A stretch of DNA of 33,002 nt from positions 1-33,002 of the forward strand of contig JAJFUI010000263.1 in the NCBI GenBank assembly GCA_021372555.1, written 5' to 3'. Under the pieces are notes generated by a model. The model was not told the DNA's origin and did no database searches. It worked only from the letters and a program-made list of their open reading frames with translations. How positions within the stretch are numbered: the first letter of the stretch is position 1; every line of letters begins with the position of its first letter. This document shows positions 7,812 to 15,541 of the stretch, piece by piece. Source of the stretch: Planctomycetaceae bacterium (GTDB taxonomy: Bacteria; Planctomycetota; Planctomycetia; Pirellulales; Thermoguttaceae). The position numbers and the translations under genes were made by a program.

Positions 7812-9122
7812 ATGAAGTGTACTACCGGCGACGACAGATTGCGACGATGGCTGCCAGCGCTGCCGAGCGTCATTGGGCTGATTGCGACAGCCGCGTTGTT
7901 GGTTGGGATGGAGTCGGCGGCAGCGGTTGAGATAAAGGTGGTTGTGGGTGGAGAGTCGGCGGTGAAGGCGGCTGACTGTCGGCGGGTAATCATCGGGCCG
8001 GGAGTGAATCAGCCGGAGCCGCACCCCGGGTACCGAGGCGTCGTGGCGTGGGATGACGTCATCCGGCTGCGAAACGGTACGATGTTGCTGAGTTTCTCGA
8101 CTGGCTACTGGCATGGTTCGCCGCCGACGCCGTTGCGGGGCGATCCGGAGATGGCGGCGGAATGGAAGAAGATGGGAATGCCGACGGACATCGACGCGCC
8201 GCGCGGCGGCAGGGCGATGCTCGTGCGTTCGACCGACGGTGGTCGGACATGGTCCAAGCCGGAGACGATCATTGACACGCCCGGGGATGATCGCAGTCCG
8301 GCGTTGGTCGAGTTGCCCAGCGGTGTCATTCTCTGTTCGCTCTTCACACTGCACGGCTGGATCGATCCGGCAAAGCACCCGGAGTTGGCCACGCGAACCG
8401 GCATCGTGCGTTCACGGGACGGCGGGCGGACGTGGGAGCAAGAGGTGCGGCGGTTGCCGTCACCGTTCACCAGTGATGCGACGGATCATCCGCCAGTGGT
8501 CCTGAGGGATGGCTCGGTGGTTTTGCCGGTCTACGGCTCCACCGGGAAAGGAAGACCGGAGCAGATGGCTCTCTTCCGGTCGACCGACGATGGGCAAACC
8601 TGGAAGCTGCTTTCGGTGATCCCCAGCGACCACGAGATGAGCGAGATGGGACTGGCGCAGTTGTCTGACGGGCGGCTGGTGATGATCTCGCGATCGGAGG
8701 GCGACATCATGTGGTCGAGCGACGGCGGGCGGACTTGGACCAAACCGGTTTCGTTCGGCATTCGGATGTTCGAGCCCGGGCTGACCTTGCTGCGCGACGG
8801 CACGCTCGTCTGCTTGCACGGCTCGTACGCGCCTGGCGCGGGCGGGCTTCGCGTCATCTTTAGCCGGGACGGCGGGCAAACGTGGATTGCGCCGGCCCGG
8901 AATCATGGATTTGCCGTCGATTCACAGGTATACGGCTACGGTCGCTGCGTGGAAATGCCCGACGGCTCGCTGCTGGCCGTTTATATCCGGACGGGGTGCC
9001 ACAAAGCGGAGGATTGCCGGCGGGGAACGCTTTTGGCGGTCAGGTTTCGGATCCGGCCCGACTATTCAGGCATCGACGTGCTTCCGCCGCCGACGCCGGC
9101 GGAAGAAAGAATCGGCCGGTAG
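7812..9122 (+). CDS. secreted sialidase-like BNR/Asp-box protein
   Basis: This is a probable exported glycoside hydrolase of the sialidase (neuraminidase) beta-propeller type. The N-terminus carries a hydrophobic segment (LPSVIGLIATAALLVGMESA, about 17-36) fitting a signal peptide or anchor. Five Asp-boxes (S-x-D-x-G-x-T-W) are present: STDGGRTW (140), SRDGGRTW (201), STDDGQTW (257), SSDGGRTW (302) and SRDGGQTW (351), as expected for a six-bladed propeller. The first blade contains RGVVAWDDVIRLRNGT. I could not assign the full arginine triad, so activity on sialic acid is uncertain; related planctomycete proteins may act on other glycans. A GGAG ribosome binding site lies 7 bases before ATG 7812. 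The gene stands alone, with a hairpin 30 bp downstream. Confidence 0.88.
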   Translation: MKCTTGDDRLRRWLPALPSVIGLIATAALLVGMESAAAVEIKVVVGGESAVKAADCRRVIIGPGVNQPEPHPGYRGVVAWDDVIRLRNGTMLLSFSTGYWHGSPPTPLRGDPEMAAEWKKMGMPTDIDAPRGGRAMLVRSTDGGRTWSKPETIIDTPGDDRSPALVELPSGVILCSLFTLHGWIDPAKHPELATRTGIVRSRDGGRTWEQEVRRLPSPFTSDATDHPPVVLRDGSVVLPVYGSTGKGRPEQMALFRSTDDGQTWKLLSVIPSDHEMSEMGLAQLSDGRLVMISRSEGDIMWSSDGGRTWTKPVSFGIRMFEPGLTLLRDGTLVCLHGSYAPGAGGLRVIFSRDGGQTWIAPARNHGFAVDSQVYGYGRCVEMPDGSLLAVYIRTGCHKAEDCRRGTLLAVRFRIRPDYSGIDVLPPPTPAEERIGR

Positions 9123-9580
9123 CCGGGCCGAATCAAGCAGCGGCGACGGGGCCGCCAGCCGGCGAGTGAGACTCGCCGCTGGTTGGTGATGCGCGCAGGT
9201 GCTTCTCCCGCAACGCCTTTTTTTTGCATTGACGTTGGACAGAAGCCGACGTTTTCGCCTTAGGAATCGCAAACGCAACGGTTTTGCGATTTCCCGTATC
9301 TGGCTGCATGGGCACCACGGGTCCGACAAAGACACGGTGGGAGCTTTTCTGAGGCCGAATTTAGGGCAAATGCTGACCCTCCCTGCGTTGAGGCGGTCTG
9401 CCGGCATGGCTTGCGGACGCGGTCAGGGCCCGGCCGTCCTGGGGTCATACTTTTCACCAATTGAATTCCCGGCGGAGGGCAATAGCATTTGTGCGACTCA
9501 GGATAAAGCGGACAGGGAACACAGGCACGGTCGGTCAGGAGGACTCAGCCGGTCCTAGTCAAGGGAAAGGACGGTGCGAG
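9123..9580. other. intergenic region with two hairpins, no gene seen
   Basis: These 458 bp between the sialidase-like and PEP-CTERM genes hold the hairpin at 9155-9182 and a second inverted repeat, AATCGCAAA (9265-9273) with TTTGCGATT (9283-9291). Open frames here have no ribosome binding site or recognisable product. No clear promoter was seen. Confidence 0.5.
9155..9182. repeat. hairpin after the sialidase-like gene, possible terminator
   Basis: CCAGCCGGCGAGT (9155-9167) and ACTCGCCGCTGG (9171-9182) pair with a single bulged C and a 3-base loop. There is no T-tract, so it is either a rho-assisted 3' end or a dispersed repeat unit. Confidence 0.5.
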
Positions 9581-10408
9581 GTGAGAGCAAACCATGCGAT
9601 TGCGATGGTGGTCCTCTGTATGTTGATCGGGCTGGCCGGAAACGGTGCCGCGGAAAACATCGCCACGCTAACGGACGGGAACTCGTCGGCGCGGTTCGAT
9701 CTCGGGTCGTCGGGAGTCGGCATGAACCAGTGGACGGTTGACGGCATCAATCGACTCGCTGAACAGTCGTTCTGGTATCGCGTGGGCGATTCGGCTCAGC
9801 AACGATTGAATGCCTTGGTGCTGTCAAGCTGGAATGCTCCGTTGGATAACATGTTGATTGTCAACTACGCCGATCCGCTGAATCGATTTACGGTGCAACT
9901 CAACTTCACGCTGGTCGGGGCCGATGCTGGCGCAGGCGTGTCGGACGTGGGAGAGACGATCAAGATCAAGAGCTTGTTAGGGCAGCCGTTGGATTTTCAC
10001 CTGTACGAGTATGTGGACGTTAATCTGCTCGGGCCGACGCAGCGTGTCGACTCATCACTGGTGCTGACCGGGACGCCTGTCAACACCGCCAAGCTGAGCA
10101 ACGGCGGCGAGCTTTTCGAGACGGTTAGCACGCCGGCAGCCTCACAGTTCGAAGCCGGCTACGCGGGAGAGCTTTTGAGCAAGCTCACTAGCGGAAGTGT
10201 CTACAATCTCAATGACACGGCTAGCGCCACGGCGGGCGATTTGGCGTGGGCGTTTCAATGGGACGCGACGATCAACCCGGGCAAGAGTCTGTTGGTTAGC
10301 ATCGACAAGCGGCTGGATGTCGCTCCCGAGCCGTCCACGCTCGTTTTGCTAGGGGTCGGCGGGGTCGCGATGCTCGGCTACGTTGGCCGACGTCGGTGGC
10401 CTTGGTAG
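9581..10408 (+). CDS. PEP-CTERM sorting-domain protein
   Basis: This 275-residue secreted protein has a signal peptide (hydrophobic AIAMVVLCMLIGLAGNGAAE) and a PEP-CTERM tail: PEPST near residue 249, a hydrophobic helix (LVLLGVGGVAMLGY) and a basic end (GRRRW). Such tails are removed by an exosortase and usually go with exopolysaccharide production; no exosortase lies in this window. I chose GTG 9581 because AAGGGAAAGGA lies about 9 bases upstream and the signal peptide then sits at the N-terminus. A longer frame from 9461 would put a polar stretch first. The body matches no family I can name; it contains RFDLGSSGVGMNQWTVDG and reads like a beta-rich adhesin. It is convergent with the MATE gene, with 10 bp between stops. 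Confidence 0.85.
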   Translation: MRANHAIAMVVLCMLIGLAGNGAAENIATLTDGNSSARFDLGSSGVGMNQWTVDGINRLAEQSFWYRVGDSAQQRLNALVLSSWNAPLDNMLIVNYADPLNRFTVQLNFTLVGADAGAGVSDVGETIKIKSLLGQPLDFHLYEYVDVNLLGPTQRVDSSLVLTGTPVNTAKLSNGGELFETVSTPAASQFEAGYAGELLSKLTSGSVYNLNDTASATAGDLAWAFQWDATINPGKSLLVSIDKRLDVAPEPSTLVLLGVGGVAMLGYVGRRRWPW

Positions 10409-10418
10409 CGCGAGAGCC

Positions 10419-11795
10419 TCACGCGGCTTGCTCGAGGGCACTGCTTGCACGGAGGCGGCGCAGCTCGACGAAGAGGCAGAAGGCGGTCAGCAGCGAGGAC
10501 GCCAGGTCGGAGGTGGGCAGGGCGGCCCAAACACCGTCCAAACCAAAGTAGTGGGGCAGGATTAGCACGGCGGGGACGAGGATGAACAGTTGCCGCGAAA
10601 GCAGCAACAGCATTGCCTCGCGTGGCTTGCCGACGGATTGGAAGTAGCTCGCGCTGACGATCTGGAATCCGATAATCGGGAGCATGAGCGTGCAGATTTG
10701 GATGGCGTGGCCACCCAACGCGATCATGGCCGCGGTCGCTTTCTTTTCCTGGCAAAACAGCCGAATGATCTGCGACGGGAAGAGCATTGTCAGCACAAAA
10801 CCGCAGATCATCCAGGCAGTGGCTACGAGAACGGCTGTCTCCAGCGTCTTCTTCACGCGGTCGAAGCGGCGGGCGCCGTAGTTGTAGCCGATGATTGGCT
10901 GAGCGCCCTGGTTGAGGCCGAAGATGGGCATGGCCAGCGTCATTATCACGGCATAGATCACGCCCATCGCGGCGACGGCCGTATCGCCGCCGTGGTAGTG
11001 CAGTTGATTGTTGAGGATGCTCCAGAGGAAGCTCGCGGCAAGCTGCATGAGGCATGGCGGCGAGCCGATGGCCATGATGCCGCGGCAGATTTGCGGATCG
11101 AGTCGCAAATTGCGAGCGCGGAACCTGAGCACGCTGGTGCCGCCGACGAAGTAGAGGAGCACCCAGACGGCGGTGGCTGCCTGCGCCAGGACCGTGGCGA
11201 GCGCCGCGCCCATCATGCCCCAGCGGAGCCAGAAGATGAACACGGGAGCTAAGAGGAAGTTCACAACCACGCTGACGAACATCGAAAGCATCGCGATTCG
11301 GGGGTTGCCTTCGCCGCGGATCACGGCATTCAGGCCGAATCCGACCATTTGGAACACGGTGCCGAGCGTGATGATCTGCAGATAGTCGTGCGCGTAGGGG
11401 AGCACGGTTTCGCTGGCGCCGAAGAACCCCAGGATGCGATCCGTCATGGCAAGTCCGACAGCCGTGATCGCGGTTGCCGCAAGCGTCAGCAACACCGCGG
11501 CGTTGCCGAGGATTCGCTCCGCATCGGCTTTGCGTTGCTCGCCGAGGCGGATGGAGATGAGGGCGGCGCCGCCGAAGCCGATCAGCATGCCGAAGGCGAG
11601 CATGATGAGCATGAACGGGAAGGCGACGGCGATGCCGGCGATGCCATCGGCGCCGATGGCGTGGCCCACAAAGACGCGGTCGATGAGGTTATAGAAGGCC
11701 TGGGCCATCATTCCGACGATGGCCGGCCCCGAGAATCGCACGAGCAGTCGAAAGACGCTTCCTTGTCCGAGTTGTGCCGAACGATCGGATACCAT
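10419..11795 (-). CDS. MATE-family efflux transporter
   Basis: This inner-membrane exporter of the multidrug and toxic-compound extrusion family uses a Na+ or H+ gradient to expel cationic drugs or metabolites. The 458 or so residues hold about twelve hydrophobic helices in two related halves. Typical segments are SGPAIVGMMAQAFYNLIDRV near the start, GEGNPRIAMLSM in the middle and LNQGAQPIIGYNYGARRF at the start of the second half, which resembles the MepA-type branch. I chose ATG 11795 (MVSDRSAQLG) because the first helix then begins about 15 residues in, as usual; the frame is open upstream to 11891. No clear Shine-Dalgarno sequence is present. A small inverted repeat (CTCACGC and GCGTGAG, 11802-11818) lies just upstream of the start. 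The substrate is unknown. Confidence 0.92.
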   Translation of the reverse strand: MVSDRSAQLGQGSVFRLLVRFSGPAIVGMMAQAFYNLIDRVFVGHAIGADGIAGIAVAFPFMLIMLAFGMLIGFGGAALISIRLGEQRKADAERILGNAAVLLTLAATAITAVGLAMTDRILGFFGASETVLPYAHDYLQIITLGTVFQMVGFGLNAVIRGEGNPRIAMLSMFVSVVVNFLLAPVFIFWLRWGMMGAALATVLAQAATAVWVLLYFVGGTSVLRFRARNLRLDPQICRGIMAIGSPPCLMQLAASFLWSILNNQLHYHGGDTAVAAMGVIYAVIMTLAMPIFGLNQGAQPIIGYNYGARRFDRVKKTLETAVLVATAWMICGFVLTMLFPSQIIRLFCQEKKATAAMIALGGHAIQICTLMLPIIGFQIVSASYFQSVGKPREAMLLLLSRQLFILVPAVLILPHYFGLDGVWAALPTSDLASSLLTAFCLFVELRRLRASSALEQAA

Positions 11796-11941
11796 GCAGC
11801 ACTCACGCTCCGCGTGAGGAATTTTGTGTTTGGCGAGCTTCCGCCACGGGAGACTTGCACGCGTTAGGGATCGTCGCCCAGCGTACCGCATCTAGGGTTC
11901 GGCGACAAGATGCGGCAGCACTGGGCTTTCTGATCGCGCGC

Positions 11942-11973
11942 AAAAAAGGAACCCGCGTCAGGAATGACGCGGG
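11942..11973 (-). terminator. intrinsic terminator of the first tandem PEP-CTERM gene
   Basis: On the minus strand, CCCGCGTCA and TGACGCGGG form a perfect 9-bp stem with a 4-base loop (11952-11973), followed by six T residues. It lies 36 bp past the stop codon at 12009. Confidence 0.85.
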
Positions 11974-12008
11974 CCTTCCCTTGAAACCTGGGAACACGAA
12001 TAGCAGAT

Positions 12009-12578
12009 CTAGCGACGCCGAAGCCAATTGAAGCCGACCGCCAGGGCACCGAGCAACGGCCAGATGACCAGCGAGATCGGTTCCGGAACCGGGCACTGCT
12101 CGGCGCAGACTTCGAGCGCGACGCACTCGATCTCGAAGCAACCCTTGTTGGCAGTAACTTTGTACTGCAACTGCCCGGTCGCGTTGACCTCCAGCAGGAA
12201 GTCGGCGCCGAGTTCGGTGTCGTTCTCGAACGGCAGCAAGCCGAAGAGGGTGCCGTTGAACTGATCGGCTTGCGTCAGCAGCGCGCCGAGGTCCACGGTT
12301 GCGCACTCACTCTTATCCATGCACTTCACCCACACCTCGAATTTTCCGCTCGTCGCGCACCACTGGCCAGGCACGAAACCAGGGATGTCCTTCTCGACGG
12401 GCAGAATGTGGCTGGGCCACGCATCGTTTCCTGGGTTCGTCAGATCCAGCGTCCCGGAAATGAACTGGGGGGCGGAAATCGTTTGTTCGATGATCTGAAC
12501 GTCTTCGAAGACCGCCGCCTGGGCCGAGAGGGCCATCAGAGACGCTAAAGCTAGAAGCACCACCACCTTCCTGTTCAT
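12009..12578 (-). CDS. cysteine-rich PEP-CTERM protein, paralogue of the upstream gene
   Basis: The 189-residue secreted protein has a signal peptide (MNRKVVVLLALASLMALSAQ) and a PEP-CTERM tail (PEPIS at 165, hydrophobic helix, LRRR end). The start at ATG 12578 is fixed by an AAAGGAG ribosome binding site. It aligns along its whole length with the neighbour at 12892-13506, sharing DVQII, LDLxNPG, AWPS, QADQF, LPFE, TGQL and CVALEV. The mature part has seven cysteines (74, 86, 92, 147, 152, 158, 162), while the paralogue has one in the same region, so this copy may be disulfide-stabilised outside the inner membrane. I know no named family. It has its own promoter-like block and terminator, so it is probably transcribed alone. 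The function is unknown. Confidence 0.85.
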   Translation of the reverse strand: MNRKVVVLLALASLMALSAQAAVFEDVQIIEQTISAPQFISGTLDLTNPGNDAWPSHILPVEKDIPGFVPGQWCATSGKFEVWVKCMDKSECATVDLGALLTQADQFNGTLFGLLPFENDTELGADFLLEVNATGQLQYKVTANKGCFEIECVALEVCAEQCPVPEPISLVIWPLLGALAVGFNWLRRR

Positions 12579-12638
12579 CGCAAGCTCCTTTCCCGTTAGG
12601 CTGATGTGAAGTCGGTACGCCCGACTCCTCAATCACCC

Positions 12639-12668
12639 ATAAACCGCCGGCCTCGGATTCCTGACAAG
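12639..12668 (-). promoter_or_regulatory. conserved 30-bp upstream block (copy 1) of the tandem PEP-CTERM genes
   Basis: The 30-bp block matches copy 2 (13577-13606) at 26 of 30 bases. On the minus strand it opens with CTTGTCAGGAATC and ends in TTTAT, with a GCCGGCGG core. It lies 61 bp upstream of the ATG. It may be a promoter (TTGTCA as a -35) or a regulator site. Confidence 0.55.
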
Positions 12669-12833
12669 CGGATAAGAAACAGGAAGGGCGCCTTATCGAA
12701 ACGTGGCTGGACAACGCAGTACACATCGTAGACGGGCAGCAGACAAGGGCAGCGACGATTGTCGTAAAGCGCATCCCCCTCGGTCTTTACTACTGGCGAC
12801 AACCGCGTACGCAGCTCGCGCGCCCCTGCGCAT

Positions 12834-12867
12834 GAAAAAGGCCCACGCCAAGTTTGGCGCGGGCCTT
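12834..12867 (-). terminator. intrinsic terminator of the second tandem PEP-CTERM gene
   Basis: AAGGCCCACGCCA (12838-12850) pairs with TGGCGCGGGCCTT (12855-12867) with one mismatch. On the minus strand the stem runs into CTTTTTC. It lies 25 bp past the stop at 12892. Confidence 0.8.
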
Positions 12868-12891
12868 GCTCCCGCCGGTCGTTGAAAACGG

Positions 12892-13506
12892 CTAATCCCT
12901 TCGGCGACGCCGCCACCAGCAGATGCCGACGCCCAACGAGCCGAACAGGGACCACACGATGATCGAGATGGGTTCTGGCACAGCCGCGTCTGGCGGAGGG
13001 TCATTTGGCGCGGTCGCGGCGTCGGCCCACACCTCGAGCGCCACGCAATCGACCACGAAGCTGCCCCGGGGCGCCGAAAGCTGATAGGCCAATTGCCCGG
13101 TGGAATTGATGTCCAGGAGGAAGTTGGCGCCTAATATGGTTCCGTGTTCGAAGGGCAAGAACCCAAAAACGCTGCCGCTAAACTGGTCGGCTTGGTCCAA
13201 CATCGAGCCAAGTCGGACCGTCAGTTTCGACTCCCCGTCCATGGAGTGCACCCAAATGTCGACCTTTGCGTCGGTCGCCTGCCACGCGGCAGGATCGAAT
13301 CCAGCAATGTCCTGTTCGATGGGGACGGAGGCGGAAGGCCAAGCGGAGTCGCCCGGGTTTACCAGGTCCAGCACGCCGGAAATCGAATCCGGGGCGGTCA
13401 GGTTTTGCCCGATGATTTGGACGTCTACGAAGACTGCCCCCTGCGCAGACGGAGCCGCCGCCACCAAGACCGTAGCCAGCAGCCATACCAGCGTGCCTCT
13501 CATCAT
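12892..13506 (-). CDS. PEP-CTERM protein, tandem paralogue
   Basis: The 204-residue secreted protein has a signal peptide (about residues 1-23, LVWLLATVLVAAAPSAQG) and a PEP-CTERM tail (PEPIS at 177, hydrophobic WSLFGSLGVGICWW, RRRRR end). The start ATG 13506 has a strong AAGGAGG ribosome binding site. It is clearly homologous to the gene at 12009-12578 and adds a proline-rich linker (PNDPPPDAAV) before the tail. The tail and export signal suggest an envelope or matrix protein processed by an exosortase. Upstream, a block of 30 bp is shared with the paralogue, so both may answer to the same regulator. The function is unknown and no named domain is recognised. Confidence 0.85.
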   Translation of the reverse strand: MMRGTLVWLLATVLVAAAPSAQGAVFVDVQIIGQNLTAPDSISGVLDLVNPGDSAWPSASVPIEQDIAGFDPAAWQATDAKVDIWVHSMDGESKLTVRLGSMLDQADQFSGSVFGFLPFEHGTILGANFLLDINSTGQLAYQLSAPRGSFVVDCVALEVWADAATAPNDPPPDAAVPEPISIIVWSLFGSLGVGICWWRRRRRD

Positions 13507-13576
13507 CAGCCTCCTTCCCGTTCAGGGACGAATGCATAGTGTTCCCGCAGATGCCCCGCACCCCTCTCACATTCCT

Positions 13577-13606
13577 ATAAGCCGCCGGCTTTTGATTCCT
13601 GACAAG
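13577..13606 (-). promoter_or_regulatory. conserved 30-bp upstream block (copy 2) of the tandem PEP-CTERM genes
   Basis: This block is 26/30 identical to 12639-12668. It reads CTTGTCAGGAATC then GCCGGCGGCTTAT on the minus strand and lies 71 bp upstream of ATG 13506. Conservation well outside the coding sequence suggests a kept function. Confidence 0.55.
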
Positions 13607-13702
13607 AAAGAAAGGCGGGCTGTCACAGGAAGAGCCGCCGGTGGCCGTAGAGCGCAGAAACCGCGCCGATTGCCACGGACCAATTGACGCCTGGGAAACG
13701 GT

Positions 13703-14698
13703 CTAGTCCGATTCCCCATAACCGTTCGGGTGGCGTCGGAACCAGTTCCACGCCGTGGCGACGATGCCATCGAGATCGGTATAGCGGGGCGACCAGCCCA
13801 GTTCGCTCATCGCTTTCTGGGCACTGGCGTATAACACGGCCGGATCACCGGCACGCCGGGGGCCATATTCGACCGGGAAGTCGACGCCAGTGACGCGCTT
13901 CGCCGCGTCGATAACCTCGCGGACAGAGTATCCGTGGCCAATGCCGAGGTTGTAGCAGCGAGCATCGCCCGGCTGCAGGGCGTTCATCGCCGAGATGTGC
14001 GCGTTGCAGAGATCTTCGACGTGGATGTAATCGCGGATGCACGTGCCGTCGGGCGTGGGGTAGTCGGCGCCGAAGACGGTCGCCCGCTCGCGCTTGCCGA
14101 GGGCGGTTAGCAACAGCGCCGGGATCAGGTGCGTTTCTGGGTCATGGTCCTCGCCGAGGGAGCCATCGGCAGCCGCTCCTGCGACATTGAAGTAGCGCAG
14201 CGCGACAAACGAGAAATCGCGGTTTGCGGCGACGTAGTCGCGCAGCACCCGCTCGACGCACCACTTGGACCAGCCGTAGGGGTTGACCGGTTCTTGGCGG
14301 ATCGTCTCGACGATGGGCGTCCGTTCCGGCTCGCCGTAGACGGCCGCGGTGGAGCTGAACACGATGCGGTTCACGCCCGCAGCCTTCATGGCACGCAGTA
14401 GGCTGATTGTGCCGGCCGTGTTGTTGTAGTAGTAGCTCAACGGTTCGGCGACCGACTCGCCGACGTACGTCAACGCGGCGAATTGCATCACGGCGTCGAT
14501 GGCGTGCGTGAAGAAAGCCTGGGTCAGCGCTTCGGTGTCGGCAATATCCAGTTGGTGGAATGCCGCACGCGGGTCGACAGCGGGGCGATGGCCGCGATAG
14601 AGATTGTCGACGACAACGACGCGGTGTCCGGCGTCGAGCAATTGCTTGACGGCGTGCGAGCCGATGTAGCCGGCGCCGCCGGCGACCAGGACGTTCAT
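13703..14698 (-). CDS. galE: UDP-glucose 4-epimerase
   Basis: GalE interconverts UDP-glucose and UDP-galactose in the cytosol, feeding galactose use and polysaccharide synthesis. The 331 residues match the extended SDR family in length. Visible are the NAD-binding GGAGYIGSH (7-15), the DNLYRGH segment (31-37), SST (115-117) and the catalytic Y141-x-x-x-K145 in NPYGWSKW. YFNVAGA and RDYIHVEDL are typical GalE signatures. I chose ATG 14698 because the Rossmann strand NVLVAGGAG follows at once and GGGAG lies about 7 bases upstream. The start is 16 bp after the VapC-like gene, so galE may share its transcript. With the rfbD-like gene nearby it points to cell-surface sugar synthesis. Confidence 0.95.
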   Translation of the reverse strand: MNVLVAGGAGYIGSHAVKQLLDAGHRVVVVDNLYRGHRPAVDPRAAFHQLDIADTEALTQAFFTHAIDAVMQFAALTYVGESVAEPLSYYYNNTAGTISLLRAMKAAGVNRIVFSSTAAVYGEPERTPIVETIRQEPVNPYGWSKWCVERVLRDYVAANRDFSFVALRYFNVAGAAADGSLGEDHDPETHLIPALLLTALGKRERATVFGADYPTPDGTCIRDYIHVEDLCNAHISAMNALQPGDARCYNLGIGHGYSVREVIDAAKRVTGVDFPVEYGPRRAGDPAVLYASAQKAMSELGWSPRYTDLDGIVATAWNWFRRHPNGYGESD

Positions 14699-14714
14699 AA
14701 CAAAACTCCCGTTA

Positions 14715-15122
14715 TTAGCTTCCTTGCCAGTCCTCAATTTGCAGATTCGAGACGCGGCTGAACTCGTTAACGTTGTGAGTGACGAGGATCAGTCCGCGGG
14801 CTACCGCAATCGAGGCGATAAGAAGGTCGTTTGGCCCAATCGTTGCCCCCCGATCCGTCAAGTCCGCGCGAATTCGCCCGTACGCTTCGGCGGCGGAATC
14901 GTCAAAGGGGAAGGACGAGAACCGGGACACAAACATCGTTACCTTGGCGACGTTGTTGGCGGCGTCGCGGCTTCGCATCGCTCCAAACAACAATTCCGCT
15001 TTGACGACGGAACAAAGCGTCACCTCGTCGACGTTGCTTTGGGCCAGACGCTCGGCAATGCGGGAGCCGCGCCCCGCGCGGAGGTAATCAACGCAGGCGT
15101 TGGTGTCGAGCAGCCACGTCAC
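14715..15122 (-). CDS. vapC: PIN-domain toxin, VapC family
   Basis: This is a probable ribonuclease toxin of a type II toxin-antitoxin pair. The 135 residues have the PIN acidic residues in order: D6 (WLLDTN), E43 (KAELLFGA) and D99 (GPNDLLIA). The motif VTHNVNEFSRV (114-124) is the usual VapC C-terminal signature. The start is a GTG at 15122 that overlaps the antitoxin stop by 4 bases, so translation is coupled. The antitoxin is directly upstream. VapC enzymes typically cut tRNA or rRNA; the target here is unknown. galE starts 16 bp downstream. Confidence 0.88.
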   Translation of the reverse strand: MTWLLDTNACVDYLRAGRGSRIAERLAQSNVDEVTLCSVVKAELLFGAMRSRDAANNVAKVTMFVSRFSSFPFDDSAAEAYGRIRADLTDRGATIGPNDLLIASIAVARGLILVTHNVNEFSRVSNLQIEDWQGS

Positions 15123-15364
15123 GGAAATACCTCGCCACGCGATTCGTACTCGCCTTGGTCAGGACGACGAAAGGTGGGATCGGAAATGCAGCCTTGCATG
15201 CTACCGATGAACTCGCGCCACTCGGCGACGCTAGACGACGCCAAGTGTTCGCTCGGCTCGACAACAACTCTAACCTCGCGGTTCGCCTCAGCCAGACCGA
15301 GGGGAAGCGAGATGGTCAGCACACCGTCGGCCCCAACCTTCGACCTTATCTCAACGTGGCACAT
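15119..15364 (-). CDS. VapB-like antitoxin
   Basis: The 81-residue protein begins at ATG 15364 with GGAG about 6 bases upstream. The N-terminal half (SKVGADGVLTISLPLG then NREVRVVVEP) resembles the AbrB-like DNA-binding or linker segment of planctomycete and cyanobacterial antitoxins. The C-terminal part (WREFIG, SDPTFRRPDQGEYESR) looks like the toxin-clamping tail. The stop overlaps the VapC-like start by 4 bases, which is strong support for a pair. It should neutralise the toxin and repress the pair's own promoter through the inverted repeat just upstream. The frame is open further upstream to 16144, but that part is antisense to the rfbD-like gene and is not coding. Confidence 0.78.
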   Translation of the reverse strand: MCHVEIRSKVGADGVLTISLPLGLAEANREVRVVVEPSEHLASSSVAEWREFIGSMQGCISDPTFRRPDQGEYESRGEVFP

Positions 15365-15375
15365 AACGTAGCTCC

Positions 15376-15404
15376 GGTGCAACGAACGACTGCACCTAAT
15401 TGTA
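15376..15404 (-). promoter_or_regulatory. operator and -10 of the VapBC-like pair
   Basis: An inverted repeat GGTGCA (15376-15381) and TGCACC (15391-15396) sits between a minus-strand TACAAT -10 (15404-15399) and the antitoxin ATG. This is the classical place for self-repression by an antitoxin. No convincing -35 was found. Confidence 0.5.
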
Positions 15405-15482
15405 CCTTCCGGTGACGGCGTCAGCCAGACGACACCAATTGGCGCCTTGGAACCGCGGCTAGCGATGGAACGCGTTGCGTCG

Positions 15483-15511
15483 TTGCCGGGAACTGCTGCA
15501 TGCGATATGCT
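15483..15511 (+). promoter_or_regulatory. promoter for the rfbD-like gene
   Basis: TTGCCG (15483-15488) and TATGCT (15506-15511) with a 17-bp spacer lie about 30 bp upstream of ATG 15542, divergent from the toxin-antitoxin promoter. Confidence 0.45.
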
Positions 15512-15541
15512 AGCGGTGCAACTTACGGAGAGCGAACGTTC

